A stretch of DNA of 64,000 nt from Nemertoderma westbladi (taxonomy: Eukaryota > Xenacoelomorpha > Nemertodermatida > Nemertodermatidae): contig JAUCBJ010005512.1 in NCBI GenBank assembly GCA_032718475.1, positions 62,001 through 126,000 of the forward strand, read 5' to 3'. Below the pieces are notes generated by a model. That model searched no databases. It was given only the letters and a program-made list of their open reading frames with translations, and was not told the origin of the DNA. Of this stretch, positions 45,312 to 58,721 are shown piece by piece (within the stretch, counting starts at the first letter, position 1; each line of letters starts with the position of its first letter). Both the position numbers and the translations under genes were made by a program.

Positions 45312-46395
45312 TGTAAAAGCTTTTGCGGACATAACAAGTCATTTTTCCGCAATGCGCAGAATACTCTAAAATAGCCCTAAATTTGTCCAACTACGCGACG
45401 GGAAGGGATTGGAGCTGGTGTGACGAAATCTATCAGCTGATTCTTTGTGGATGTGGAATTTTTCTTTGTTCTGCCTCATTCAGCCAATCAGAGTAATTTT
45501 CCCTTTATGTCTAACAGAGGCCTACGGAAACTCGCGCAATGCATTACGGTCTTTGTTTACCTTTTTCTGAGCCTCAGAACCAGCTCGGAATTCTCTGTGC
45601 TTCTGTGAGGAAGTTTCAGACTTTAGCATAGGGACATCAGATGGCTTTGATTATAAGAACGTAAACCTATTACCATATCATATCGCACCAACTTACCCAA
45701 TGCATTACGTAACACATACTGACTGTTCACCGCATTATTTTACTTCTGTTTACGGTCTGTTATTAATTGTTGTTATATTAATGGATATTGCTGTTATATT
45801 TGGAGAATACCGATAAATAATCATAAAACCCCCAATCTTCTTGATTACTGAAGGTAAGAGGAACAGGTTTACCGGTAGCAACTGCGACTTACATTATATT
45901 GGTTTTGTGTGAGCTAAATGCTATTTCATAATCCCTACATGTGTCAGTTGTGACCCTCCTTATATATGATCAAATTCAGTGACGGTCGGCAGATTAGTGT
46001 GAAGTAGTGTGAAGGTAATAAAGCATCTCCTAAAGAATGCGCTATTTACGAAACTCTGTGGCCATCTAGTTGTGATTAGTATAAGTCATAACTCTTTTTT
46101 ATACTTAAAGCACCACGCCCCAAAGGAACTGTTAATATTTCCCCGAAAGTACAGTAAATATATTTGTCAGAGATAGTAACGATCAATCGAATAATACAGT
46201 AGGTCTACACTGCAATAATTTCAAGGCATCCGAATCCAGTCTCCCAAAACCGTGGGTGATAGGTCGCGCACGGACTGGCTTCGGCTGATGTAACTTCAGT
46301 ACATTAGGTAATTGTTAAATGCTAAAGTCGATTTATAAATAAGAGGACAACTAAAATTGGCAGGTTAAACTGCTAAAGGTCTAAAAGCGCGAACA
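45312..46395 (+). repeat. Candidate LTR (5' LTR of BEL/Pao copy 3, or solo)
   Basis: A 1084-bp sequence with TGTAAAAGCTTTTG start and AAGCGCGAACA end, homologous to 6124-7334. It lies upstream of a BEL gag in the same orientation, as a 5' LTR should, but 1.9 kb away. No clear tRNA primer binding site follows it, and no target duplication is shared by its flanks. Either it is the 5' LTR with a degraded or unusual primer site, or a solo LTR. Confidence 0.5.
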
Positions 46396-48291
46396 GTAAT
46401 AGATTTCAAGTTTCTTTATTGCGCCGTAGGCAATAAAGGCGAATGTACCGGTCGGACGGTAAACTGTAGGCCTAACTGCCCAACCACCCGAACCGGTACT
46501 TACAGGTACAGCAGTATTATTCGTTGTGATAATTATATACCGGTAGGTCTTGATATTTAATCGGGACTGCAGCCCTGGTTTTTATTGAGATTTTACTTAT
46601 TTCTGTCAGTTTTATTTATCTGTAAGTGTAATATTGAGCAGAAGGCATGTAAGCCTGCTCAGATTGTATAAATAATTTGTAGGCCGGATTGTTGTCTAAC
46701 AGTTGTTAGGTCTGAGGAGATTGCAGTATGTGTAGAGTGTCTGTCCGATAAAGTGCTAGTTAGGAAGGTGGGGGCATCCAGTGCTGTAAGGTAAATCCCC
46801 CCCCCCCCCCCCGAAAGAATAAGTCGTACTACTTGGTTAGAACGCCTACTAACTAACCATTTCGGAGTCTGTATATACTGTAGTTTATTTAGGCTTGACA
46901 GTAGTCTGCCAGCATTTGGTCTGTATTTTATTTGAATAGTCTGCACGGGTAGCGTAATATTTATTATTCAGAGTCTATGCGAGTATTCGCAACCTCCAAT
47001 TCCCCAAGTTTATTCCTACAGTAATTGTGCTTGTTATACATACCGTTATAGTTAAATTAACCCCGGTACTACATCAGGGCTGCTTGGCGTAGGTAAAGAC
47101 TGATGATTTTGTGCTCTGGTCACTCCAGCAGATACCGTGGTTCTTTTGGCTGTTCAAGTATATTTAACTGCTGGTTATTTGTTGTATAAGTACTTGTACC
47201 TAATTTAGGGTTTAGAGTACAGTGCTTTCCGAAAGTAATTTAGTGTGTGGGCAGTATATTTGTGTTATAACGTGGTTAATAGGCACGTTAGCTCTGGTTG
47301 GCTTCGGTAATTAACCTCTAGGTAAGGAGACTCCGGGTACATAATGTAGTACTTATAGAGCTAAGACTATAAGTCGTCAGACAGTGGTATTTCCTTATCT
47401 GGACAACGCAACTTACTTACTACTACTTTATTGTTTTCAAATACCGTAGTTTCCTGTCAGTTTGTAAGAACCAGAAATTCTAACTCCTTGTTAGGCTGGT
47501 TTGTAGATTTCTTGTAAAATTACCCTAACAAATTGTACGTGTAACTTGTTATTGTTTATTTAAAGATTGTAATCTCAACCTGTTTGTAATTGTAAGTAAT
47601 TGTAAGTAATTTGTAGTGATAAGTAACTTAGTAAAGTAGAATTATCTGTATTAGTGTCCAACAAGTACCACTCCACTGAGAGCGTTCAGCTTCTGTGTAG
47701 TGACTCCTTATCCAGAAATAATAACATTTATTTCAAATATTGTCAAAACCCCTTGTACGGGTATATATATATTTATAAATCAACTCAAACAGATTTATAA
47801 AATAGTAGGCCTGTCATACATCAAATAGGTCTTAATATCAGTTGAACTACTGCTTAATATCAGTAATAAAGTAAAGGGAAGTAACCCTAAAATTCAGAAA
47901 TTCAGTTATTATTAAATAATTGACATTACCAGTATTTACGGTAAGCTTATTATATTTATTTATATAAATTTAGGCTGAAATTATATACCGGTATTCTGTG
48001 ACTAATCCTAGTCTGTAATAATACTTATATATATACTATAAGTGGGTTTAAGTGGGTTTATAAGTGGCTTTATTATTTTTAAACCAGACTGATCATAATT
48101 ATATTGCCATGTAAATTTTGAATTTTTTAACTATACTATAAGTGTATACCGGTATTTTAATATTATATATATATCACGTTACACTGAGTAACGGTATCGG
48201 TAATTAATTACTAGGCTTACAGTTGATACTGAATTACTAGACTTGCTTTAACTGTCGTTATAGTAGTAGGCATTCAGCTGTAAAATAAATC
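46396..48291 (+). other. Gap: long leader between LTR and gag, non-coding
   Basis: No open frame of interest. Includes a C16 run (46797-46812) and, near 47580-47620, TGTAATTGTAAGTAA repeats. I found no copy of the 171-1040 spacer here. Confidence 0.5.
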
Positions 48292-51200
48292 ATGGCTAAC
48301 ACAAAACAAACACTGTCAGATAGTCTCCTAGAAAGAACAATCTGTGACTCAGATAAGAGTATAGAACATCTGAGACCAAAGTCCAAGTCCCCTCCTACTG
48401 TAAGAAAGGTCATCCCTACAGTAGTAGTATCAGACCCTAGGCTAGTAAAGCACCATAGGTCTATTATAGGCACTAGGGCTCAAGTTAAGCGGGACCAAGA
48501 GGCAGCTGTTAAACAGCAGCAGCACCCGAGCCGAGAACTTATTTCTCAATGGCAGGATAACTCTAGTAGTTCAGACACTGAAGAGTTGACGCCCGAGATC
48601 GGAGCAAGGATGGCAGAAGCGGTTTATCCAGATCCACTTCTAATTCTTCCTGGGACACTAGAGATCCAGCTGTATGGAAGAGGTCGGCAGCAGGATATGT
48701 CCAGGGATTCTTCAGCTCTTTAGAGCGATTAGAAGAACACTTATTTGAACAACGCCAAGGACCTCAAGAGCAGGGAGAGCTGCTTTATCAAGTGCAAGAA
48801 CGAATTTTATGGATCAGACTAATCCTTTCAGCCTTTGAGGAAGCCTCGAAGAGAAGCCAAGACACGTCGTTGCAAGTGGCCGTAAAGACTTGGTTCCAAC
48901 GGGTGAGTCTTAAAGTCCAGGGAACGACACAATGGAAAGTTCAGCTAACGGAGCGCATGACCCACGGAGAATCAACAGACGCTACCTTTTCTCAGGTGGA
49001 AGGCGAAGCTACATCCGAAAAACCTCAGAAGAAGGATGCTACGGACATCTATCTGTCGGACTATCAACGATTTATAGGTGACAAAGAGCTAAGGAGACGG
49101 CTAGCTGGACTTCACCCTAATAGTGAGGGAGCCAAACTCGTTAGATGCGGAAATATTAGCCGCGGAGCAGGCTAAATTTGATGAAAGCATCCTCATCGCT
49201 ATGGAACAGGAAGAACAAATAAAGAAACGGCAAATAGAAGACCAAAAGTTGGCAGCAGCGGCAGAAGCTGAAAGAAAGGCGGCGGAAGCTGAAAGAAAAG
49301 CGGCAGTGGCAGAAGCAGAACGGAAGGCATCTGAAGCGACTACCCAACTAGAGCTGGAGAACCTTCAGGCGAAACAAGATTACTTGAATAAACAAAGGAC
49401 AGCTACTCAGATGCAACTACCGAGTCGATCTACTCCCAGAAGACAGGGATTTACCTCCTCCGATGAGGGTGATACAACAGATCCCGAGGGGAAAGGTAAT
49501 AAATCTCATTCAAGCGGACGTAGAAGAACGCCACGCCGTCAGAAGTTACCTAATTTACCTCCTGCGGTGAGAAGGCAACTAGCTAATCTAGACTTAAGTA
49601 ATCAAGAACCTACAGACCAAATTATTAGAGTAGAAAGACTCCCTACTATAGTAGATGAGCCTGAAATAATTAGGCCTGTCATTGAAGCCACTCCGGTGAT
49701 AGAGACCCCTGTACTTCCAGAACCTAACTCTAAATTCCCTTTGCACAGTACTAAACTACATGTGCCCAGTAGACAAGCCCCAGAACCACATTCAGTCCTG
49801 GATGCCGAGCAAGACATAAATGACTCGTCTCCCGTCGCCCCTACGTGTCACCCCGCTACCATGTTGGCGGCTCCCGCTTCGGCGGTTGAGTGGGTGGACG
49901 AGGGACGGCGGGGGATGAATCAGTTGCTCGGGCAGCTGGAGGACCATAAGAACAGGTCTTTCCAGCAGGTCCGAGAATTGGAAGGGACTGTTCAGCAGTT
50001 AAAGGGAACAGTAAGAGAGAGTAGGTTAGAGTTGCAAGAAGTACAACAAAGTATCGCTTTAGAGCGAGATAAATTAGTAAATATACAAATGGGTATACCA
50101 CCACCCCCTGTAACAATGTGTCAGCCCGTTAGGTCTGAAGTATTTCATGGGCAAGGTGTGGAGCCTACACGCATCTATACTGCTAGTGAAGTAGAAACTC
50201 CTATAGTAAACCCTATTAAGGGTAATTATAAACCCGTTGATAATGATATCCCATACAGATCTGATCATAATCCGAGAAATTTATATACCGATAACTCGAT
50301 ATTAAATAATACGATGGCTCAAGAAAGTTTTATACATCAAATGGCTAGAACCGAAGCTTGTCAAGCGGTAAAGGTGGGAGAGGTCGTCAAGTTCAATGGA
50401 GATGAGATGAAATGGTTACCTTTTAATGAATATTATAAAGATAACATACAGAACTCTGTACTATCCAATGGAGAGAAACTTAGATTCCTCATCGAGTGCC
50501 TGGAAGGACCTCCCAAATTAAAGGCGTTAAAGTTTATTGGACATCCAGATGGATTAAGACAAGTTTGGGATACACTAAACATAAGGTATGGTAATAGGAC
50601 TAACATAGCTAGGTATTTATATGCGAAATTATTAGCGCCCCGAAAGTTTCTTAGCAGTGGGATTATAGAGTTTTCCGATGAGATTCAGGAGATCTGTAGA
50701 CAGCTAGATTGGTTAGGTAAGTCTCAAGAATACCAGAGTTCTATGGTTGTTGGAGCCGTAGCATCTACTTTACCAAAGGGTGGAGTAGGTACGCATTGGG
50801 ACAAAAAGGTTCTCTATATGATGGACCAGCAACAAAGAGACCCTACCATGGCTGATCTCATGTCATTCTTAAATGGAGAGGTAAGATTACAGCTCCTAAA
50901 GCAGTCCAGAGAGAAGACACCGGAAAGTAAGGTGAGTGAAAAACCCGTTTCTAGAAGAAAGGTAACACCAGTGTGTTATACGGACGATGGCGAAAGCCAA
51001 ACCTTATACGAGGAGAACAGCGGTAAGGACATCGAAAGATCGTATTATGTCAATAAAATAAGGAAAGACGTAAGTAAATCTAAGTCTCGAACCAGTGACA
51101 GGAGAGAACAGGTAACAACTCCTCCTACGTCTCCTAAGAGAATTCATGGAAGAAAGCCCGAGGAAAGAACCAGTGTGCACAACACAACACAGGTTAAAGT

Positions 51201-51624
51201 AAGTAACATCAAACCCAAGTGTGCATTGTGCGATGGGCCACATCGCTTGAGTGAGTGTGATGAATTCTTGAAGAAATCCCTGAAGGATAGACGTGATGTC
51301 ATGTGGGATAAGCGGTTGTGTTATAATTGCCTCAGACGAGGACATCAACGACGGACCTGTTACTCAGACGCAAGGTGTGCTAAGTGCGGTGCGAAACATC
51401 ACATCTTGCTGCACGCAGAATTTGACAGAACCCGCACGAGTCAGGTAAGTGAGCCCGAACTACATGTCCAATTCAGTGATGTGAACGACGCTGACCACAG
51501 TTCTGAGATGGAAGGATTCTACACGGACGAATTCTCCGACGAAAATGAATCCTGTTATATGATAAACACCGCTGTGTATCTAGCACTTACGTACGAGACT
51601 GAATCGGAAGCGGAAAATCCTTGA
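48292..51624 (+). pseudogene. BEL/Pao gag, frameshifted (copy 3)
   Basis: Three frames in series: 48292-48723, 48792-49175 and 49123-51624. The last, 833 codons, holds most of Gag: an Ala/Glu/Lys-rich coiled coil (AEAERKAAEAERK region), a DUF1759-type capsid segment (VKFNGDEMKWLPFNEYY ... WDTLNIRYGN), and the zinc-knuckle region typical of BEL Gag (CALCDGPHRLSEC, CYNCLRRGHQRRTC, CAKCGAKHHILLH). Gag forms the particle and packages RNA. Frame changes near 48640 and 49120-49170 break the N-terminal part. The frame stops at 51624, before a protease in another frame. This shows the family already has an ordinary nucleocapsid, separate from frame B. Confidence 0.9.
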
Positions 51625-51685
51625 CTGACTATTCCGGACCGACAACCATCTTGGAAAACAACCAACTTCCTCCGTCGGTATCCGA

Positions 51686-52171
51686 GAATTCCCTGTGGTG
51701 CAACTGAGAGTCCATGGGCTAGGTAAGAGCCTCATAGTAAACGCCCTCCTTGACTCCGGCAGCATAGGCACCTTCATTGACAAAGAACTAGCTGAAGACA
51801 TCTTTGCTGGACAACCCAAGTTCTGAACTCAGTTGAACCTTTCCGGAATTATGCAGGTTTGGAAATCCACAGTAGCTACAGATTACTACGTGGGTGCGTT
51901 GTCCACTCCCCAGGATGAACTAGGAGAACATAGTGTAAGGTCGGTCAAAATGGTGGCTATAAAGAACTTTGCTACTAGCCAAGTGGAGCCTTACAACTGG
52001 GATGAAGACCATTTTACCCAGCAACATAATATTCCTAGATTCAACACTGATTACCCAGGGGTGCAGATCTTAATTGGCCAAAATGCGCACGAAGTGCTTG
52101 AGACATTAGAAAAACGGCCTGCTCGACCGCAACCATTGCAGACGTACGCGGGAAGAACGAGAGTAGGTTGA
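51686..52171 (+). pseudogene. BEL/Pao aspartic protease, nonsense codon
   Basis: The frame reads VVQLRVHGLGKSLIVNALLD, then SGS: the aspartic protease motif D-S-G-S. A TGA at 51824-51826 interrupts it, and the same frame resumes to 52171 with PGVQILIGQNAHEVL, the second conserved block of the Pao (A17) peptidase. It is shifted relative to gag. The enzyme would mature Gag-Pol. Confidence 0.85.
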
Positions 52172-52199
52172 TACTTCACTGGACCTTCCCGTAGAACCC

Positions 52200-54490
52200 T
52201 AATGGAAAGACTCCCTAAGGAAAGAATACATCAGGTGAGTGAATGGGAAGAAGAAATCAGTAAGGGAGAAACCACCACTGAGGGAACCCCATACTCCTCA
52301 GATAATGACGACATTAATCAACTGTATGATGAGGAAAATGTCCTAGACATCCTCACTTAGAACCAAACTTGGTTAAACCAAGCCAACCTATGCCATCTTA
52401 TCAATCAACATGGCGGACAATACACATATAATGACGAATTAAACGAAGTGATAGATCGATACAATAACAAAATCCGTGATGAACACGCCGTACGATTCTT
52501 TACTCAAGAAGCCGTAGAGCCTAATTCCTACGACAAAGCCTTGTCTGTCGAGGAAGAGAGAGCCAAGCAGATTCAGGAAACGACTACACGTTATCTGAAG
52601 GACGAAGGTCGCTATGAGATTGGTCTTCCGTTCCGACGGCGAGAACCCAGCTTTATAAATAACCGACCTTTAGCGGAAAAGAGAATCGCACAACTACATC
52701 GGCATCTTACGGCCAATGTTCAAGCCAGGGAAATGTATAAAACCCAGCTGAAGAAATTCATTGATAAAGGATACGCAGAGCGAGTTCCGGAAGAAACACC
52801 CATAACGGAGAGAACATATTATCTAACACATCATTACGTTCCCAAGCCTGGTAAACCCAACAAAGTCCGGGTAGTGTTTGACGGCTCCGCCCTTTACATG
52901 GGTCAATCCCTGAACTCAGAACTGTTGCCGGGACCCAACTTACTCCAATCCTTGTTGGGAATATTATTAAGACTGCGGCAATATTCTATCGCATTCGCTT
53001 CGGACATAGAAGGCATGTTCTTACAAGTCAAGGTGCTGGATAGGGATTGAGACAGCCTACGATTTATGTGGTGGCCTGAAGGAGACCTCAACCGAAAACC
53101 GGTGGAGTACTGGATGACCATCCAGGCTTTCGGGATAATCTCGAGCCCCTCGAACGCTTGTTCAGTAGTGCGTACAACTGCCGATGACAACCGAGACGCC
53201 TTTTCTAAAGCGGTTATCGACAACATCAAACGGGATATATACATGGACGACAATTTAAAGTCCCTCCCATCGGTGGAAGAGGCCATTGATGTTGCCAAGG
53301 GAACGGTAGAGTGCTTGCAACGTGGTGGATTTCGACTAACCAAATTCACTAGTAACTCCCGTGAGTTTCTGGAATTGATCCCGGTAGAAGACCGAGGACC
53401 GAGGTGTTAAAGATCTGGACCTCATCAAGGACGATCTTCTGGAAACCAAAACGCTTGGCTTAAAAAGGGACACGGAGAGAGATATCTTGTTTTTCCAGTT
53501 AAAACAGCGAGATAATCCAGTTAGAACTAAACGGATTTGTCTAAGTATCCTGAGCACTTATTTCGATCCATTGGGATTTATTAGCCCAGTTATATTAGTT
53601 GCTCGGAGCTTAGTGCAACAAATGTGGCTCGAAAACCACTCGTGGGATGATCCACTTAAGGGAGAACTACTAAAGAAGTGGACGAAATGGGAAGATTCTC
53701 TACCATCCATCAAGAACTTTAAGATTTCCCGTTCATATTTTGGTCACGTTCTCCCCACGTATTCCTATCAACTCCATGTGTTTCGAGACGCCAGCGATAT
53801 GGGAATAGGTATAGTAGCCTACCTGAGGGTTGAAACTCCGGATGGAATTAAAGTTGCCTTGGTTACCTCTAAGGCCTTGATAAACAACAAATTAGAAAAA
53901 AACAAAAAGTTCCTCGAGCGGAGTTAAAGGCGGCTCTATACGCTACAGCCATCGGCTGGAATGTAACAGAACAGATCGACTATCCACTGGAGAAACTGTC
54001 TATTGGACTGATGCTTTACTCGTTCTGGAGTATATAACCAATGAAGTCTGTCAGTTCAGCATCTTCGTTACCAACAGAGTAGCCATTATACTCAGTCGCT
54101 CTAATGTAGATCAATGGAGACATTGCCCTGGGACGATCAATCCAGCCGACATCGCCTCCAGAGGAGCAACTCCTCAAGAACTGATAGATACTCCAGACTG
54201 GTTAGGTGGACCCATCTTCCTAAGTAAAGAAGAGGATGAATGGCCTCCTCATCTCACCACGGCGGAGATTAGACAAGCCAAGGGAGCGGAGAAAGTCAAA
54301 CCTAAAACCCGGACGAGTAAATCAAAGTTATTTAAACCCGTGATAGATCTGTCTGTACTACACACCTCCGGGGACGACGCCGTAGATCTAAACTCCCCCA
54401 CCACGAACAAATCTGTTATAGAAATCAGAGAAAGAGACTGGAAATCTGGAACACCAGATGTCTCGCAAGGACTCTCCCCTCTTCTGAGAG
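52200..54490 (+). pseudogene. BEL/Pao reverse transcriptase and RNase H, broken
   Basis: RT starts near 52448: YLTHHYVPKPGKPNKVRVVF, LLQSLLGILLRLRQ, SDIEGMFLQVKV; a TGA at 53048-53050 falls where a CGA arginine codon would be expected, a CpG decay signature. The same frame continues with MWWPEGD, IQAFGIISSPSNA and the catalytic box IYMDDNLKS. Frameshifts follow near 53400. Then comes the connection (LSTYFDPLGFISPV), the RNase H start LHVFRDASDMGIGIVAY, and, after another shift near 53920, PRAELKAALYATA and WTDALLVLEYI. Order PR-RT-RH-IN is that of BEL/Pao. The copy cannot make an active polyprotein. Confidence 0.9.
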
Positions 54491-54499
54491 AGCAATAAA

Positions 54500-56103
54500 T
54501 CATTATAGCTCCTGGAATCGGCTTTGTAAGGCCGTTGTGTATCTTAAAAGATGTTTCCATCATCACTATTCCAGGACGAAGATCGCTAGTGATACCGCTC
54601 CAATAATATCCGAAAAGGTCCATGCTATTAAAGACCTTCCCGCTTATAAAGTGTCTGATAGGTTTCTGAATGAGAAGATCAGTTACCAAGAGCATGAGGA
54701 TACCAATAAGCAGATACTGAGACTCCTGCAATGCTACGAAGATTCCAATAAGTATTTCCTGTTGTTGAGAAATCCGCAGATGCGCTTAAGGGATCGTTTC
54801 TCTAGCACAATGATGGATGGGTTAATACGTGTCGGAGGGATAAAACTAAATTTCCCATACTCATTAGAAATCTTGAAACACAAATCAAGATGATTGTAGA
54901 TGTTCACAGTAGGCTTTACCATGCTGGTAGAGAACGAGTTCTTAGCGAAATTCGAACTCGCTATTATTTCCATGAGCCCCGTAGAGCTCTGAACCAAGTT
55001 CTTAGGAACTGTATACCCTGTAGGAAAGCATTCAGTAGGCCTTTAACACAGCGAGAGGCAGAATTACCTAGGGAACGAGTAAGCTTCTATGAACCACCCT
55101 TTACTAATACTGGTGTGGATTTATTTGGCCCTATTGAAGTATATCGTGCTAGGACTATAGTCAAGCGATGGTGTGTAATCTTTGTCTGTATGACCCATCT
55201 AGATATGGTGAACGATCTATCTACCAACAGCTTCATACTGAGTTTACGCCGACAGATCGCTCGTTTTGGAACTAGCAACACTATGAGATCCGACAAAGGA
55301 ACGAACTTCATTGGCGCCAATAATGAGATCAAAGCTTACATGAAAGGTTGGAACCAAAGACAGGTGGACGATCAGCTAAGGATAACGGCATCTAGCTGGA
55401 CCTTCACGCCGCCGATGCCCCTTGGTGGGGAGGAAGTTGGGAGAGATTAGTACGGAGCGTGAAGACCGCATTTCACTTTATAGTGCCGTGCCGCGCGTAT
55501 CTCACCGATGAACCTTTGCGGACGTTAATGGAAGAAATCGCCGCCTATCTTAATGAGAGACCGCTTATGCCAGTCTCATCGAGTCCCGACTCCCTAGAAG
55601 CGCTAACACCCGCGCATTTCCTACTGAAGAAACCTGTAGCCATGCTCCCTCAATCGGAAATCACGGACGGAGACGAATACTGCCGACAAACTTGGCAACT
55701 TATGCAGTTACTATCCCGTCGTTTTGCTGACCATTTCAAAAAACATTATCTTCCTACGCTACAACTTCGAACAAAGTGGTTTGCGCAGCAAGAAAACGTC
55801 AGCGCCGGAGACATGGTCCTTATTGTGGAATCAGATCTTCCATGTAAGAGGTGGCAGACAGGTCGTATCATCGAGACTCATATATCCGATGATGGTTTAG
55901 TGCGATCGGTAGAACTCGTCGTCATGCGACATAACTTTAAGAAACCTGGAATTGTATTCGAAACACAACAACTTAATCGCCCAGTTGGTCGTTTATGTTT
56001 ACTGGAACGAGACCGAGAGTTATCCGGAAACTATGGAAGGCAAGATACTCTTCCCACGACCACCTCCCTAATCCAACAAACATCTAGGGACTCCCCAACG
56101 TAA
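54500..56103 (+). pseudogene. BEL/Pao integrase, broken
   Basis: N-terminal zinc domain HSRLYHAGRERV ... CIPCRKAF (HHCC) at about 54900-55030; core with TGVDLFGPIEV (first Asp) and MRSDKGTNFIG (second Asp). Near 55410 a one-base change shifts the frame across the block holding the catalytic Glu. The C-terminal part runs in another frame (to 56103): ALTPAHFLLKKP, HYLPTLQLRTKW, and the same ending as copy 1. At least two frameshifts separate the domains. Confidence 0.9.
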
Positions 56104-57010
56104 CAGCATCCAGAGTGGGTGTGTGACTACATTATTTTATATTTTTTTTTTATTATTTTTATATTTATGTATGCATTATTATGTAATTTTATTATTATAA
56201 TCGTTTTCTTTAATATTATTTAGTAGAATAATATTTTAACGATTATTCAGTAGATTAGTGCAATATATATTCGTGTTTATTACTTAATTACTTAGCATTA
56301 TATATTTCGTTTAACGGCGAGAAACAATTCATTTTCTCTTTCCTTACTGTCCGTATTATACTATAAATACATGACTACAGTAAGATGAAATGTCCGTACT
56401 TATTAAAGTACAAAATACCGCCCCTACTATACTCAAGTATTATTGGTAAGTAGAGTATTAGGAATGCAAAGTTCAGATCCTCGTGTCTCGGCTAAACCAA
56501 GCTCTGGGTAGACCTTGGAAACGACTTGCCTCTTCTCACTGACATTGCTTCTTGCAATATTGCTCTCATACCGTATATTAAATAATACATATAGTAGAAT
56601 GATGTCCATTTAACAGTAGCGTTAAAACGCAAAATAAATCTGTTAAACCCTTTGACCATCTGAAATTCTAGTCGATTAAGATATCGCGGCACCCACCGAT
56701 GTACTTGAAAGACAAATTCTAGAATCAGTGGTTAATGGCCCCAGACATGTTCTGGAATAAATCGGTGCCCATCTTAAATATTAAATATTTAATAAATATT
56801 TATAAAATCTGTTAAAACAAATGTTATAATAGAGTAAATGCTGACAAATTAACTCTAGAGTTTGTAAATCAAAATCTGTTAAAATTTCGATCCTTTAAAA
56901 TTCTAGTCGATTAAGATATCGTAGCACATGTTCTGGAATAAAATTGTGTCTACTTTAATATCAAATAATAAAATTTACGGGAATAAATTTAAATTCATAA
57001 TATTCGAAGA
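56104..57010 (+). other. BEL/Pao spacer downstream of pol (copy 3)
   Basis: Homologous to 171-1040 and in the same position. It keeps the string AACCAAGCTCTGGGTAGACC and the structured unit at 56671-56768; the second unit is shortened. Homology stops near 57010, so this copy lacks the rest of the spacer and the whole A/B frame. Confidence 0.7.
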
Positions 57011-58720
57011 GACGGTAACAATACCTGCAATATCTTACTGTAAAGTTTGTAAATCAAATCATAAATCCGACCTTCTCACCAAAACAGTAAACTCTAAGTA
57101 AGCGAATATATTGCAGTATCGATCTCTTATAACCGGTGAGGCAGAAAACAGTCTACGAGCAGACAAACTTCGATAAAACAAAATCCCGCGCAGCGAATCC
57201 TAAAATCAGGCTGACTCACTGACGGACTAAGGGGCTCGTACACTTTGCCGCGGTGTGATTTATATGGTTTGGGCGAAGAGACGCTAGCTAGGTACACAGG
57301 CAGAGATTTGGAGATGTCTAACTAGCGGGCAAAGCACAGTACGGACAAAAGTTAAATTTTATATATTTTGAGGTGTAAATAATTCCTAACGCGCGTGTGT
57401 TAATTCTGAACGGTCAAAAACAGTTTTGCTCCTTCACATATATAATTACTGGGTACGGTGTGCATTTTACGAATATTCTAATTTTGCAACTTGTAGGTCC
57501 AATACTCACGAATGATAAAGTTCCTTCCCCTCTTGCGTATTTCCAGGACTCAAATTCAGGCATAAAGTTAATGCTACGCCCAGAATTCGGCAATTTTAGG
57601 TACCAGGTCCCTGATACTAAGAAGAGATGTGTTAGTTTACTACTGTAGGCGTACAGTTACTAATAGCTATCCTGGCTCCTATCTAGAATTTTAGTCACCC
57701 AGGTAGTCCGGGTAACTTCCTATTAGGGCGTTGGCGGGGACACGGTAGATGTTAGTATATCCCTAATAGCCTCAATTTATTTGCGCCTAGCTGTAAACTG
57801 CCCTACCGCCTGAACGGTACAATCCCAATTCAGGTGAAAACACAGCAACCCCCCTAGCCTACAAGTTCTAATGCAATGGACACTGTCGTACTACAAATAG
57901 TCGCACACACATCTGTACTTAGCAAGAGTTAGGCGTACAGTTTGCTGCACCCTACCAATTTGTATGCTTCGTACCGGTGTGCCTACGTCCTATCTGCGTA
58001 CTAGTATCTGCCTGCTCTTTCCCTCTCCCCCGTAGGAATGTGAAGGTCTACTGTGGTTTTTCCTGAATCGAGACAGTACAGTCCCTAAGATGTAATTTTA
58101 GGCTCACAGCGTGTCACTACTTCTACCTTTTGATCTTTGGTCTTACGCTTAGGTAGCGAGGTGTCGAACGCTGTCTAACCTTCAGGCGATGGGCGAATAA
58201 CTCAAGATGGTATTGTGGGTTGTCCCTTGTCTACATTCCCGTGATGTTCCCGTTCATTGCTGCGGCCCGATCTCTAGCCGGCCATCCTGTCCTTAACTTT
58301 GTTCACCGTAGTGAATCATGGTAAAACAGATAGAAAAGGCAGATTAGCAATAATTCTGACTTTATTACAGAAGATTATAATAATATGTACAATGTAATCT
58401 GAAATAAACTAAGCACGACAGAATTAAAGTGATGTGTGTGAGAGATTGAATGAGAAGTATAAGATAGATTGAGAGATTGAATGATAACTAATGAACAAAT
58501 CGCACCTTTTTATACTAAATTTGTGCCGCAATCAATCGAGAAAATTCTCGATTGTTCTATAGGTTCTAACGGGGTTTTAAAGATAGCTATTGGTCCAGCT
58601 AATATATAACTTGCACGACATTGGTTACAATCAAATAACTACAGTCTCATTGGTACAGACAAATGCAATTAATTTGTAGCGGTCAATTTAAATGAGTTGA
58701 AATTCTGCACAAAAAATAAT
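57011..58720. other. Gap: unassigned sequence between BEL copies 3 and 2
   Basis: No gene. It should include the 3' boundary of copy 2 (minus strand), but I cannot place an LTR. A perfect palindrome TTCACCGTAGTGAA lies near 58302-58315, followed by TGGTAAAACA, a possible minus-strand LTR start. Confidence 0.35.
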
Positions 58721-58721
58721 T

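Noticed and set aside
56492-56692. Minus-strand 66-codon frame in the BEL spacer
   Set aside because: Antisense to a conserved non-coding block; not open in copy 1.
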